Source: Bdellovibrionales bacterium
Lineage (GTDB): Bacteria; Bdellovibrionota; Bdellovibrionia; Bdellovibrionales; JAMPXM01
Length of the DNA: 57,063 nucleotides
Direction of reading: 5' to 3'
Assembly: GCA_005808505.1 (NCBI GenBank)
Contig: SYLX01000028.1
Location: forward strand, 1 to 57,063
In this document: one piece after another, positions 8,321 through 17,436 of the stretch
Layout of the letters: every line of letters begins with the position of its first letter
Position numbering within the stretch: position 1 is the stretch's first letter
Notes under the pieces: model-generated
The model's input: the letters and a program-made list of their open reading frames with translations, nothing else
The model's database searches: none
Told to the model about the DNA's origin: nothing
Translations under genes and position numbers: made by a program

Positions 8321-9772
8321 ATGCCGCAAAAAGTTTTCTGCAATCGCACCCTGAATATGCGCAAGATCAAGTTCATCGGGTTGGATATGGACCACACCCT
8401 CGTGCGCTACCATAGTCACGAGTTCGAGGCCCTTGCTCACGAGACGATGAAGCAGCGCTTAGTCGCGACGAAAAAATATCCTGAGTCTGTACTCAGCCTT
8501 CCTTTCGATTTCAACCTCGCGATTCGCGGACTCGTGATCGATAAGAAAAAAGGCAATCTGCTGAAAGTGAGCCGTCACGGCGCTATTCGTGCGTCTTACC
8601 ACGGCACAAAGCCGATCGATTTTCCGACTCAACAAAAACTGTATAAGTCGATTTACATCGATCTTTCGGATACGACTTCATACGTTTCGATCGATACGGC
8701 GTTCTCGATTTCAGTAGCGACTCTTTTCGCTCAGTTAATCGACATCAAAGACGCCGAATCGGGAGCGATGAGCGGTGTTGGTACAGGACCAAGCACCATT
8801 GCGAATGCTCTGAGCGAGAAGAATCCGATCATGCCGGATTACGAAACGATCGCGCACGACGTAATCTCGACTCTCGATATGGCCCATCGTGACGGAAGCC
8901 TCAAAGGCGAAGTCGCGAAGAATTTGGATCGTTACATCATTCGCGATCCAGAAGTGGTTGCGGGTCTCGAGCGTTATCGCAAACACGATAAGAAGATCTT
9001 CATCCTTACGAACTCGGAGTACTCGTACACGAAGCTTCTTCTCGATTACGCGATCAATCCGTTCCTGAAGAACTACAAGTCGTGGTCGGATCTGTTCGAA
9101 TTTGTGATCACGCTCGCGCAGAAGCCGCGCTTCTTTTACGACAATCTTCGCTTCCTCGAGGTGAATCCTGAATCAGGGTTGATGTCGAACTTCGACGAGA
9201 CTCTACGTAAAGGGGTTTACCAATCCGGAGGCGCCGATAAATTTGCGAAAGACCTCGGCATCGAAGGCGACGATATCCTCTACATCGGTGATCACATCTA
9301 CGGCGACATCCTTCGACTTAAAAAAGATTGTAACTGGAGAACGGCCCTCGTAGTCGAAGAACTCGATGAAGAAATGGAAGCCTACAAGAAGGCTCAACCC
9401 TACTCCGCCGAGATTCGCACACTGATGGATCGCAAAGAGCCGCTTGAGCGCACGCTCGTCGATTTGATTTCGGTGAAAATCGAAACGGGCCGCGAAGCTG
9501 ACGAAAACAAAGTTCACGAGCTGCAAACGCAGATCACGGAACTTGATAAAAACATCAGTCAGTTGATCAAAAAGCAGCAGTCGGTCTTTAACCAACACTG
9601 GGGAGAGATCATGCGCGCCGGAAATGAAGAGAGCTACTTCGCGCACCAGGTGGATCGATTCGCGTGTATCTACATGGCGAAACTCACGGATCTTCTTGAG
9701 ATGTCGCCGCGAACTTACTTCCGTGCTAGCCGTCGACCGCTTGCGCACGAGTTAGCGCTGGGTCTTTCGTAG
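8321..9772 (+). CDS. HAD-IG family 5'-nucleotidase (cytosolic purine nucleotidase-like)
   Basis: The 483-residue protein resembles eukaryotic cytosolic 5'-nucleotidase II (NT5C2), which removes phosphate from IMP and GMP. The HAD nucleophile motif is LDMDHTL (Asp22 and Asp24), motif II is ILTNSEYSYT, and the acidic metal motif is YIGDHIYGDIL. The first residues (VFCNRTLNM before the catalytic strand) also match the NT5C2 N-terminus, which supports the ATG at 8321 over an internal ATG at 8357 even though the ribosome site is weak. There is a helical region near residues 380-430. Bacterial members occur in Legionella and Bdellovibrio. In a predator or scavenger it could help recycle nucleotides, but this is inference. 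Confidence 0.85.
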   Translation: MPQKVFCNRTLNMRKIKFIGLDMDHTLVRYHSHEFEALAHETMKQRLVATKKYPESVLSLPFDFNLAIRGLVIDKKKGNLLKVSRHGAIRASYHGTKPIDFPTQQKLYKSIYIDLSDTTSYVSIDTAFSISVATLFAQLIDIKDAESGAMSGVGTGPSTIANALSEKNPIMPDYETIAHDVISTLDMAHRDGSLKGEVAKNLDRYIIRDPEVVAGLERYRKHDKKIFILTNSEYSYTKLLLDYAINPFLKNYKSWSDLFEFVITLAQKPRFFYDNLRFLEVNPESGLMSNFDETLRKGVYQSGGADKFAKDLGIEGDDILYIGDHIYGDILRLKKDCNWRTALVVEELDEEMEAYKKAQPYSAEIRTLMDRKEPLERTLVDLISVKIETGREADENKVHELQTQITELDKNISQLIKKQQSVFNQHWGEIMRAGNEESYFAHQVDRFACIYMAKLTDLLEMSPRTYFRASRRPLAHELALGLS

Positions 9773-9774
9773 GT

Positions 9775-10257
9775 TCAGATCGTAAGCTCCAGCTTGATTT
9801 CGTCATGGATGGGAATGTTATAGCAGCCATGAATCGGAATCGTGGGCTTGAGCCTACGAGCTTCACCGATCGCACCCGGGCGCAAGCTCACGAGACGAAA
9901 GCCTCGCCGCTGCCAAAACCTGAGGGCGTCGAGATTGTCATTTGTGGTCACGACCCACACTACGCCGAGGTTCAACGTTTGGGCCTCGGCTACTGCACCC
10001 ACTACAAGCTGCGTTCCGATCCCTTGATGCTGTCTTGAAGCATTCAGAGTCACGATCTCCATTGTGCCGTTTACAACTCGGTAAGTGAGAAGACCGATGC
10101 GAGTCTCGTCCTCATCGAGCGCGACGAGACCCGGAAGCTCGCGCGGATAGACCTTCTGTCGTTGGCTGAGAACGAAGTCAGAGCCCCAATGGGTTTGCGT
10201 GAGCGAATCCACCCAAGCAATGTCATTAGCCTCAGTCTTGCGGATCTTGTAGCTCAT
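9775..10257 (-). CDS. GNAT-family N-acetyltransferase
   Basis: This 160-residue protein has the GNAT fold. The acetyl-CoA pyrophosphate loop is RQHQGIGTQ (from Arg75), and the later NLDALRFWQRRGFRLV is the usual motif B region ending the domain. The substrate cannot be told from the sequence. It ends two bases from the convergent nucleotidase gene. Its ATG overlaps the stop of the upstream gene (10254-11051) as ATGA, so the pair is translationally coupled and the acetyltransferase may modify something connected with that membrane-anchored protein. Confidence 0.85.
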   Translation of the reverse strand: MSYKIRKTEANDIAWVDSLTQTHWGSDFVLSQRQKVYPRELPGLVALDEDETRIGLLTYRVVNGTMEIVTLNASRQHQGIGTQLVVGAVAEAQTLNLGVVWVVTTNDNLDALRFWQRRGFRLVSLRPGAIGEARRLKPTIPIHGCYNIPIHDEIKLELTI

Positions 10258-11051
10258 CGATTTGATTCACCCGTGCGGAGCTTAGTCGGAACAACCGTTG
10301 GTGGACCGCCAACTTGGCCAGGGGCCGCTACCATCAAAAGAAAATCCTCGGGTTTCGGTGAAGTCATGAAGCCGATCCACTTCTCGGCTTTTAGATTCTT
10401 CCGATATTGCATGCGGCTCGATTGCAAAATCATGCAGCCAAGTTTCGCCGTGCCCCTTTCGTCACGGGCCGAACCCACACATGGTGGATCGACGAGATGT
10501 TCTTGATCAGGCCCCAACGAAAGTGGACCCGTAGTGATTGAGAAGAGTGTCTCGCCGGTTGTTTTTTCGTAACGGCTTACGGCATTTCCCTCGATCGCGT
10601 GCGTGCTGTAGACACTCGGCATGTAGACGAGAATCCTTTCGCCGTTTTTCTTGAGCTCGCTGATTTTATCAATCAGCTCGGCTTGCGTCTTCGAATTCGT
10701 CGGCAACTTGTGCACTTGGAGATTCGCAAACTCACTCACATCGAAGGGAGGCATTTGCTCTTCGATGATGATGGAGTTGAAAGGCGTCTTCTCAGCGATC
10801 GCGGCCTTGATCATGCCTTTCACAATCTCTCGGTGCCACTCTGGCTGCGGCGGAACGCCAACGACGACCAATTTTTTCGACTCAATCGGCGAATAGAAGC
10901 GTCGGTATGTGACAGCGCCAAGCTCTTCGGGATGACTGAACATCGTGGGCTTCATCACTCCAACTGGAGCTGGTTCGTAACCGAACCTCATGATCGAGAA
11001 GATGCCGATGGCCATCATGGACAACACGACAGCACCATAAAGCCATTTCAT
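10254..11051 (-). CDS. Membrane-anchored protein of unknown function
   Basis: The 265-residue protein has one N-terminal hydrophobic segment (residues 4-21, LYGAVVLSMMAIGIFSIM) that should act as a signal anchor. The remainder is soluble, with alternating beta strands and helices, for example KKLVVVGVPP and GERILVYMPSVYS, giving an alpha/beta impression. A short stretch (residues 184-198, around HLVDPPCVGSARDERG) is Cys- and Gly-containing, with a second Cys shortly after. No catalytic motif is recognised. A purine-rich site (GAGGAG) lies about nine bases before the ATG. It is the first gene of a two-gene unit with the acetyltransferase and is divergent from the pantothenate operon. Confidence 0.75.
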   Translation of the reverse strand: MKWLYGAVVLSMMAIGIFSIMRFGYEPAPVGVMKPTMFSHPEELGAVTYRRFYSPIESKKLVVVGVPPQPEWHREIVKGMIKAAIAEKTPFNSIIIEEQMPPFDVSEFANLQVHKLPTNSKTQAELIDKISELKKNGERILVYMPSVYSTHAIEGNAVSRYEKTTGETLFSITTGPLSLGPDQEHLVDPPCVGSARDERGTAKLGCMILQSSRMQYRKNLKAEKWIGFMTSPKPEDFLLMVAAPGQVGGPPTVVPTKLRTGESNR

Positions 11052-11168
11052 CAGGCACGCTCCTCAGCAGTTTCGTCCACGCTTTTGACGGCGACTTTCT
11101 CGTAGCTAAAACCATCGTAACGGTCAAGGTGAGCCCGTTGGTCGTTAGTAGGGTTTAAGGGAAATTGG

Positions 11169-11197
11169 TTGCTGTCGGGTTAAGGTGGGTGTAGTTA
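11169..11197 (+). promoter_or_regulatory. Candidate promoter of the pantothenate/CoA operon
   Basis: TTGCTG and TAGTTA are separated by 17 bases in the 170-base divergent gap, 26 bases before the first start codon of the operon. The -10 match is weak, so this is only a candidate. A similar TAGTTATCG preceded by TTGCCA occurs upstream of the regulator gene at 50903. Confidence 0.3.
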
Positions 11198-11222
11198 TCG
11201 TGACAACATAAGGACTTGATCC

Positions 11223-11972
11223 ATGCGACAGGTACCTGCTTCTTATCTCATTCTTGGCGACGGTCGCGTCGCGCGCCATCTTCGGCACTACTTCGATCTC
11301 GAAGCGATCCCTTATATTCATTGGAACCGACAATCTCATTCGCAAGAACAGCTTAAAATCTGGGCTGAGACGTCTTCCCATATCCTTTTAGCGATTTCGG
11401 ATTCGGCGCTTGAAGGGTTTCTCCGGCAGAATCAATACCTGCTGGCAAAAGTCTGCGTGCATTTCTCTGGCGCGCTTTCTTTAGCAGAAATTCCGAGCGC
11501 CCATCCGTTGATGACGTTCGCCAGTGATTTTTATGAACTCGAAGTTTATCGAAGCATTCCTTTTGTTTTCGAGAAAGGGCGGGGTTCGGCTGCAGAACTC
11601 CTGCCGGATTTACGCAATCCATTTTACGAAATCGAGGCTGGCAAAAAGTCGCTCTACCATGCTCTCTGCGTTCTCGCGGGCAACTTCTCGACTCTTTTGT
11701 GGGAACGAGCGACGCAAAGATTTACCGACGATCTCGGTTTACCGAAATCGGTGCTTGTTCCTTACACGACTCAGATCAACAAAAACATCGTCTCTGCACC
11801 TTTAGGAGTCAGCGTTCTCACGGGGCCGCTCACTCGCGGAGACGAAAACACGATCGCGAAAAACTTGGCAGCACTTGAAGGAGACCCTTTTCAAGATGTT
11901 TACCAAGCTTTCGTGCGCGCGTATTCCGCGCTTCAAAAAACGCCTGCGATGAATAAAGGAGAGACGATATGA
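11223..11972 (+). CDS. DUF2520/Rossmann reductase, candidate ketopantoate reductase (PanG-like)
   Basis: The 249-residue protein starts with a dinucleotide-binding strand and loop (LILGDGRVARHL, Gly12-x-Gly14) and then has SAHPLMTF and GPLTRGDENT, features I associate with the DUF2520 family of Rossmann-type oxidoreductases. It is the first gene of an operon that contains panB, panC, coaBC, coaX and panD but no panE or ilvC, so the missing step, reduction of ketopantoate to pantoate, is the natural guess. PanG of Francisella is a published example of a non-PanE ketopantoate reductase, and I believe it is of this general type. AAGGA precedes the ATG. The stop overlaps the panB start as ATGA. 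The family assignment is fairly safe; the exact reaction is inferred from context. Confidence 0.75.
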   Translation: MRQVPASYLILGDGRVARHLRHYFDLEAIPYIHWNRQSHSQEQLKIWAETSSHILLAISDSALEGFLRQNQYLLAKVCVHFSGALSLAEIPSAHPLMTFASDFYELEVYRSIPFVFEKGRGSAAELLPDLRNPFYEIEAGKKSLYHALCVLAGNFSTLLWERATQRFTDDLGLPKSVLVPYTTQINKNIVSAPLGVSVLTGPLTRGDENTIAKNLAALEGDPFQDVYQAFVRAYSALQKTPAMNKGETI

Positions 11973-12757
11973 AAAGCGTGCTCGATTTCCAAAAGTTCAA
12001 AGAGCAGGGACATCGCATATCGATGGTGACTTGTTATGACTCCACGAGCGCAAAGATTGTCTCGGCTTCGCGAATCGACTGCATTTTGGTTGGCGATAGC
12101 CTCGCGATGACGATGCACGGCCACGACACAACGCTTGCCGCAACTCCGGAACTCATGGCGCTGCATGTGGAAGCCGTCCGTCGAGGAGCACCAAATAAAT
12201 TCATCGTGGGTGACATGCCATTTCTAGCCCACCGCGGGAGCCTCGACCGGACGATGGAAGCCGTGCGAGTCATCATGAAGGCTGGCGCCCAAGCGGTGAA
12301 GATCGAAGGCGTCGACGGCGCTGAAGATGTCATTAGCTACGTTGTGCAGTCTGGTGTTCCGGTGATGGGGCACCTCGGTTTAACGCCGCAATCGGTTCAT
12401 CAGTTTGGCGGCTTTAAGGTTCAGGCGACGGAGTCAAATGCCGCAGAAATCTTACTGGCGCAAGCAAAGAAGCTGGAAGCTTGCGGAGTGTTCGCGATGG
12501 TTTTCGAATGCGTTCCACACGAAGTTGCGACTTACGTCACATCAAAGCTTCACGTTCCTACAATTGGAATCGGCGCGGGGAATGGATGCTCTGGCCAGGT
12601 TCTCGTCATGCAAGATCTCTTGGGTTTGAACGCGGACTTCCAACCTAAATTTGTCCGTAAATACTTGGATGGCTTCACGCAGTTCAAAGAAGCATTCGAT
12701 CGATTCGATAGCGATGTGAAGTCGGGTGAATTCCCGTCGGGCAAAGAAAGTTACTGA
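11969..12757 (+). CDS. panB: 3-methyl-2-oxobutanoate hydroxymethyltransferase
   Basis: PanB adds a hydroxymethyl group from methylenetetrahydrofolate to alpha-ketoisovalerate, giving ketopantoate. The 262-residue sequence matches the family end to end. VGDSLAMTMHGHDTTL contains the metal ligand Asp43, VGDMPF has Asp82, AVKIEG has Lys111 and Glu113, and VFECVP has the catalytic Glu180. HLGLTPQS is also characteristic. Start and stop overlap with the upstream reductase gene as ATGA, and panC follows after eight bases, so it is deep inside the operon. It supplies the substrate for the proposed upstream reductase. Confidence 0.96.
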   Translation: MKSVLDFQKFKEQGHRISMVTCYDSTSAKIVSASRIDCILVGDSLAMTMHGHDTTLAATPELMALHVEAVRRGAPNKFIVGDMPFLAHRGSLDRTMEAVRVIMKAGAQAVKIEGVDGAEDVISYVVQSGVPVMGHLGLTPQSVHQFGGFKVQATESNAAEILLAQAKKLEACGVFAMVFECVPHEVATYVTSKLHVPTIGIGAGNGCSGQVLVMQDLLGLNADFQPKFVRKYLDGFTQFKEAFDRFDSDVKSGEFPSGKESY

Positions 12758-12765
12758 GGTTCAAG

Positions 12766-13539
12766 ATGGCTTACGCACCGGTTGTCATAACGGACTTGAA
12801 GCAATGGTTTGAAAAACGCCACTTCATCAAACGCCAGGGAAAAAAGATCGGCTTTGTTCCAACGATGGGCGCTCTCCACCAAGGGCATTTGTCTCTGCTC
12901 GAAAAATCTCGTCGTGAAAACGAAGTTACGGTTCTCTCGATTTACGTGAACCCAACCCAGTTCGACAATAAAGAGGACCTTGCTAAGTATCCTCTCACAT
13001 TAGAACGAGATAAAACCCTCGCTCACAAGGCTGAAGTCGACTTCCTTCTTGCTCCGACTTTCGAGCAAATCTATCCGGATAAGTATCGCTACAAAGTGAG
13101 TGAGTCCGATTTTTCTTCGAAACTTTGCGGCTCGCACCGTCCGGGTCATTTCGACGGCGTTCTCACGGTTGTGATGAAGCTCCTCAACATCGTGCAAGCC
13201 GACCGTGCCTACTTCGGCGAAAAAGATTTTCAGCAACTCGAGCTGGTGCGCGGGATGGTCGAAGCATTCTTCCTGACAACTGAGATTGTGCCTTGCCCGA
13301 TTGTCCGCGAAGAGGATGGACTCGCGATGAGTTCTCGGAATGTAAATCTCTCTGCGGAGGCACGATCCCTTGCAAGTCGTTTTCCCGCGGCACTTCGCGA
13401 CTCGCTCTCGGCCAGTGAGGCTAAGGCACGATTAAAACTCGAAGGGTTTGAAGTCGATTACGTGGAAGACATCGGCACTCGCCGACTTGGAGCCGTAAAG
13501 GTTGGCGGCGTGAGGTTAATTGACAATGTCGAAAGGTAA
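12766..13539 (+). CDS. panC: Pantothenate synthetase
   Basis: PanC joins pantoate and beta-alanine using ATP, going through pantoyl-adenylate. The 257-residue protein has the nucleotidyltransferase signature PTMGALHQGH (residues 32-41, with the HxGH-type motif), the pantoate-binding SIYVNPTQF, the GEKDFQQL region and the late AMSSRN motif that substitutes for KMSKS. The C-terminus is somewhat shorter than in E. coli (283 residues) because the last dimerisation segment is trimmed. Its end overlaps the start of coaBC by 14 bases. beta-Alanine would come from PanD at the end of the same operon. Confidence 0.95.
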   Translation: MAYAPVVITDLKQWFEKRHFIKRQGKKIGFVPTMGALHQGHLSLLEKSRRENEVTVLSIYVNPTQFDNKEDLAKYPLTLERDKTLAHKAEVDFLLAPTFEQIYPDKYRYKVSESDFSSKLCGSHRPGHFDGVLTVVMKLLNIVQADRAYFGEKDFQQLELVRGMVEAFFLTTEIVPCPIVREEDGLAMSSRNVNLSAEARSLASRFPAALRDSLSASEAKARLKLEGFEVDYVEDIGTRRLGAVKVGGVRLIDNVER

Positions 13540-14776
13540 AATTCTTTTCCAACTCTCAGGTTCGATCGCCTGCTTTAAGGCTTGCCAGCTTTTATCCAAA
13601 CTTGCGCAAAACGGCTACGAAATCGAAGTCGTCGCTACGGCTTCTGCATTGAAGTTTGTCGGTGAAGCTACGCTAGAAGGCTTGACGGGTCGGCGTGTTC
13701 ATCGTGAAGCGTTTGAACCTGGTCAGTACATGAAGCACATTCACTTGGCACGTTGGGCAGATCTGATTTTGCTCTGCCCTGCGAGCGCAAATGTCATCAA
13801 CAAGTTCGCCGCTGGCATTGCTGATGACTTGGTTACAACTCTGTTTCTCGCTAACGACTTCAAGAAGCCTTTTTGGATTGCGCCTGCGATGAATGTCGAG
13901 ATGCTTCGTCATCCGGCTACCCAGAGCTCGCTCGAAAAGCTGGAGAGCTGGGGAGTGCGTCTTCTCGGAACAGGTTCCGGGGCTCTTGCGTGCGGTGAAG
14001 TCGGCGAAGGGAGGCTCATCGAGCCCGAGATCTTGTTTGGGATGATCGAAAAGCATTTCGGCGGTCGCGGGGAGGTCTCCCGCGCTGAGGATAGCCTGAA
14101 GATTTTGATCACCTCCGGCGGAACGCGAGTGCCAATTGATGGCGTCCGATCAATCGCAAATTTCAGCACGGGTTCGACGGGCGCCACTCTGAGTGACGCT
14201 CTGACCGCGCGTGGGCATTCGGTGACTCTTTTGCGTGCTAGAGACGCTTTGGCTCCTAGAGCTCCGGTTCGCGAAAAGGAGTTTGTGACGTTTCAAGATC
14301 TAGAAACCATGTTGAAGACCGAGCTAAGCGAACGCGATTACGATGTTGTCATTCATGCGGCGGCGGTCAGCGATTACTCAGTTGCGAGTCTTTCGAGTAA
14401 CGGAAAAGATTTCAGTACCTCCATCGGAAAAGTGGATTCTGGTGAGGAACTCACATTAAAGCTTCATCGCAATCCCAAATTGATTGATCAACTTCGTAGC
14501 TTCTCACGCAATAAGGCCATTCGCGTTGTCGGTTTCAAACTAACGAACTCGTTGGGCGAAGCTGAGCAGCTGGAAGCGGTTCGAAAGTTAGCTTCTCACG
14601 CAAGGGCGGATCTCCTTGTTCACAACGATCTGGGTGAGATCGTTGGAGCTCGTCATCGTGCGCGGATTTACTCGAGTCACGATCCAAAAAATCTAGTGCT
14701 TATTGCGGAAGTCGAGGACAAGGCTTCGCTCGCGAAATCACTCGAATCTCTTCTTGTTTCGAAAGGCAGGGCCTAA
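13526..14776 (+). CDS. coaBC: Bifunctional CoaBC (phosphopantothenate-cysteine ligase/decarboxylase)
   Basis: CoaBC attaches cysteine to 4'-phosphopantothenate and decarboxylates the product to 4'-phosphopantetheine. The N-terminal flavoprotein domain (CoaC, about residues 1-180) has the active-site His73 in HIHLARWAD, PAMN at 120-123, and the Cys156 flap in LACGEVGEGR. The C-terminal ligase (CoaB) begins near ILITSGGTRVPID and continues with NFSTGSTGA and HAAAVSDY. The ATG at 13526 is preferred over a TTG six bases earlier, with GAGG about ten bases upstream. The length of 416 residues is normal. It lies between panC (overlapping) and coaX (three bases on). Confidence 0.95.
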   Translation: MSKGKILFQLSGSIACFKACQLLSKLAQNGYEIEVVATASALKFVGEATLEGLTGRRVHREAFEPGQYMKHIHLARWADLILLCPASANVINKFAAGIADDLVTTLFLANDFKKPFWIAPAMNVEMLRHPATQSSLEKLESWGVRLLGTGSGALACGEVGEGRLIEPEILFGMIEKHFGGRGEVSRAEDSLKILITSGGTRVPIDGVRSIANFSTGSTGATLSDALTARGHSVTLLRARDALAPRAPVREKEFVTFQDLETMLKTELSERDYDVVIHAAAVSDYSVASLSSNGKDFSTSIGKVDSGEELTLKLHRNPKLIDQLRSFSRNKAIRVVGFKLTNSLGEAEQLEAVRKLASHARADLLVHNDLGEIVGARHRARIYSSHDPKNLVLIAEVEDKASLAKSLESLLVSKGRA

Positions 14777-14779
14777 CAG

Positions 14780-15568
14780 ATGATTCTAAGTCTCGACGTC
14801 GGAAACACGACGATTCACGGCGGCCTCTTTGATGGAGATCGGCTTGTCTTTCAATTTCGCCGGACTTCAGATTCGCACTCATCTAGTGATGAAATCGGCG
14901 TCTTTCTTCGGAGCGTGATTCGCGAAAATGGCGCTGATCCATCGGCGGTGAAACAAATCGCTATCTGCTGCGTTGTTCCCGACGCGATCTACTCATTGCG
15001 AGGCGCTTGCCAAAAGTATTTCGGGCTCTCGCCGTTTCTACTTCAAGCCGGAGTCAAAACCGGCCTGAAAATCAAGTATCGAAATCCCCTTGAGGTTGGC
15101 GCCGACCGTATCGCTGATGCAATCGCAGGCACGCATCTCTATCCAGATCGCAACTTGATTATCATTGATTTCGGTACAGCTACGACAATCGAAATCGTTA
15201 ATCGCGAACGCGAGTACCTCGGCGGCGTGATTTTGGCGGGCTTGCGGATTTCGATGGAAGCGCTTGAGCGTCGGACGGCGAAGCTTCCTCCCGTTGAGAT
15301 TGTTCGCGTGGATTCGGCGCAAGTATTGGGTCGCTCCACTGTTGAGAGCATTCAATCAGGTCTCTATTACGGAACGGTTGGAATGATCAAAGAACTCAAG
15401 GATCGCCTCACGGATGAATGTTTCGCCGGCGGAAAAGGTGAAGATAAACCACTTGTGCTCGCAACTGGCGGCTTCTCGGGTCTCTTCGATAAAGCCGGTC
15501 TGTTTGATGTTGTAATTCCTGATCTTGTTTTAAAGGGGCTTAACTTAGCCCTTCGAATGAATTCGTAA
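14780..15568 (+). CDS. coaX: Type III pantothenate kinase
   Basis: CoaX phosphorylates pantothenate to 4'-phosphopantothenate, the step before CoaBC. The 262-residue protein has the acetate-kinase-fold motifs DVGNTT (from Asp6), GADR (residues 107-110) and DFGTATT (130-136), which together separate type III kinases from the CoaA type. Type III kinases are not inhibited by CoA and need a monovalent cation; this is family knowledge. It starts three bases after the coaBC stop and is followed after 14 bases by panD, with a GGAGAG ribosome site between. Confidence 0.95.
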   Translation: MILSLDVGNTTIHGGLFDGDRLVFQFRRTSDSHSSSDEIGVFLRSVIRENGADPSAVKQIAICCVVPDAIYSLRGACQKYFGLSPFLLQAGVKTGLKIKYRNPLEVGADRIADAIAGTHLYPDRNLIIIDFGTATTIEIVNREREYLGGVILAGLRISMEALERRTAKLPPVEIVRVDSAQVLGRSTVESIQSGLYYGTVGMIKELKDRLTDECFAGGKGEDKPLVLATGGFSGLFDKAGLFDVVIPDLVLKGLNLALRMNS

Positions 15569-15582
15569 CTGGAGAGATCGAT

Positions 15583-15942
15583 ATGCAAATCACGATGCTA
15601 AAATGTAAGATTCATCGCGCTACCGTCACCGATGCAGATTTGAATTACGAAGGTTCAATTTCGATCGATCCCGCTCTCGTCGATGCAGCTGGACTACGCG
15701 AGTTTGAGCGAGTCGAAATTTATAACTGCAACAACGGGCAGCGTTTTGCGACGTACGTGATTTTCGGAAAAGCCGGCGAAATTTGCCTGAACGGCGCAGC
15801 CGCACGGCTTGTTCACCGCGGAGACTTGGTGATCATTGCGGCATATGGAACGGTGGATGAGGACAAAGCTCACCTTCACAAGCCGCGTCTGGTTTTCGTT
15901 GATGAGAAAAACCAGATCAAGCAGCTGAAGAATAAGTATTGA
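15583..15942 (+). CDS. panD: Aspartate 1-decarboxylase (pyruvoyl enzyme precursor)
   Basis: PanD decarboxylates aspartate to beta-alanine for PanC. The 119-residue proenzyme has the self-cleavage site YEGSISID with Gly24-Ser25, at the same position as in E. coli; cleavage turns Ser25 into the pyruvoyl group. [15 protein letters not shown] and [12 protein letters not shown] are family motifs. It is the last gene of the six-gene operon and ends three bases from the convergent gene at 15946, with no obvious terminator. In gammaproteobacteria maturation needs PanZ; other bacteria cleave without it, and no PanZ is visible here. Confidence 0.96.
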   Translation: MQITMLKCKIHRATVTDADLNYEGSISIDPALVDAAGLREFERVEIYNCNNGQRFATYVIFGKAGEICLNGAAARLVHRGDLVIIAAYGTVDEDKAHLHKPRLVFVDEKNQIKQLKNKY

Positions 15943-15945
15943 GCG

Positions 15946-17436
15946 TTAAAGAGTCGAAAGCGATCGGAACCACTCGATCGCTTCGATCGCACCGTTAACC
16001 CGGAAAGCCTTGAGCTTCGTGTTCCACTGGGCCGTCTCAAGTCCGAGTAAGGGCACGGCATTTCTGTTCGCAATGTAATGATGAAGCGAGAGCTTCGGAT
16101 TGACTTCCTGCCACTTCACCGCAAGTTCGATCATGTCAGCTTTCAGCAGCACAAAAGGCACTTTCGGCGCATCGGCTGCAAGCTGCTCGATTCCTCCACG
16201 GAGGAGCGCCTGCCGAGCGGAGTTGATTTGTTCGGCGCTAAGTCCGCATGTCTGCACGTAGAGGATTCTTTCCGCCTGGATCTTACGACTGAACACCATT
16301 TCTAGAGTCGGTGTTTCGCAACTCTCCCAGACAGCCCACTGTGCTTTCACTTGATTCAAATCGTTGGTTGATAGTTCCACTCTTCCTGGCAGGAGAGTTC
16401 GTTTGTCGTCGGTGACGACGATTGTGGAATGAGTGTGAGCTGCGGTTGCGAGCTCTTGCCCAAAGAAAACGGCACTCACCGGGATTGAAGAGCCCGGAAC
16501 GAGGCCGGCTTTCGATCTTAGGAGCTCGAGGAGTGGGCTGACTTGTTCAAACTCAGCGTGGAGTTTGCTTGGAATAAGAGCCTGAAGCTCATCGTCGATC
16601 CAACCTCTCCAATCATCTAACTTGTCTGGTACATTCTTGGGTGCCGTTTGATTCTCTGAGAGGGCCTGAATCCAGCTGCGCGCGAAATCAAGACGCTGAA
16701 TCGGCGAAAGTTCGTCGTGTAGCGAAACAATGACGGATGTCATCAGAGGGCGGAAGGCGAGAGCGCTCATCGCCTCGGATTCGCCGCAGAAGCCTTGGAG
16801 CTCGCGACTTTTCCACGGCTTTTGGCAAAGCACTTGGTACGATGACGCTGAATGAATCCAGTGCTTCACGGCTTGGATCGGAAGAGCAGACCTCTGCGAC
16901 GTCAACATTGCGACGAGCGCATCGGAGACAACCTCGAGCCTCATCAATGAACTCACGACACTCGCGGGACCTTTTTGATAGAGCCAAACTTTTACGAACG
17001 CTTTTTCGATCTGTCCGTCGACTCCTGCAAAAATCCCCGTGCCGATTTCAATTTGTTGGTCAGTGATCGAATAACGTTCGGGTTGATCGACATTGATGAT
17101 TAGAGGAACGGGAGTTTTAAGTCCGCCCAACGCGCGGATTGCAGATTCAGATCTCTCGATGGCACTCGCGAGACGCGCGACTTCTTGAAACCGGTGAGCT
17201 TTCACTTGCCGCCAAGTTTTGAGCTCACCGCCCTCGATCCAACCAGCTCCGGCCACGAGTGATGCTGGAAGCGGAAACCGCGGCTCCAGAGCTTTTGCCA
17301 TGATCCACGCATAGGCTACGAGAAGGATTACGGAGCCAATCCTTAGCAACCTATCCTGAGTCGTGAGCTCAACGGTCTGAGTTTCCAAACATGCTCCCAA
17401 TTGAAAGGCAAAATCGTGGTTCTGCAAGACTTCCAT
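15946..17436 (-). CDS. Large membrane-anchored protein of unknown function
   Basis: The 496-residue protein has a short N-terminal region followed by one clear membrane segment (about residues 30-50, LLRIGSVILLVAYAWIMAKAL). The remaining 440 residues should lie on one side of the membrane, most likely the periplasm. They look like mixed alpha/beta sequence with Trp-rich helices and some Cys residues (LCQKPW, GFCGES, WESCETP, QTCGLS). Nothing matches an enzyme motif that I know. A weak ribosome site is the only support for the ATG at 17436. It is convergent with panD, with three bases between the stops. Confidence 0.7.
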   Translation of the reverse strand: MEVLQNHDFAFQLGACLETQTVELTTQDRLLRIGSVILLVAYAWIMAKALEPRFPLPASLVAGAGWIEGGELKTWRQVKAHRFQEVARLASAIERSESAIRALGGLKTPVPLIINVDQPERYSITDQQIEIGTGIFAGVDGQIEKAFVKVWLYQKGPASVVSSLMRLEVVSDALVAMLTSQRSALPIQAVKHWIHSASSYQVLCQKPWKSRELQGFCGESEAMSALAFRPLMTSVIVSLHDELSPIQRLDFARSWIQALSENQTAPKNVPDKLDDWRGWIDDELQALIPSKLHAEFEQVSPLLELLRSKAGLVPGSSIPVSAVFFGQELATAAHTHSTIVVTDDKRTLLPGRVELSTNDLNQVKAQWAVWESCETPTLEMVFSRKIQAERILYVQTCGLSAEQINSARQALLRGGIEQLAADAPKVPFVLLKADMIELAVKWQEVNPKLSLHHYIANRNAVPLLGLETAQWNTKLKAFRVNGAIEAIEWFRSLSTL

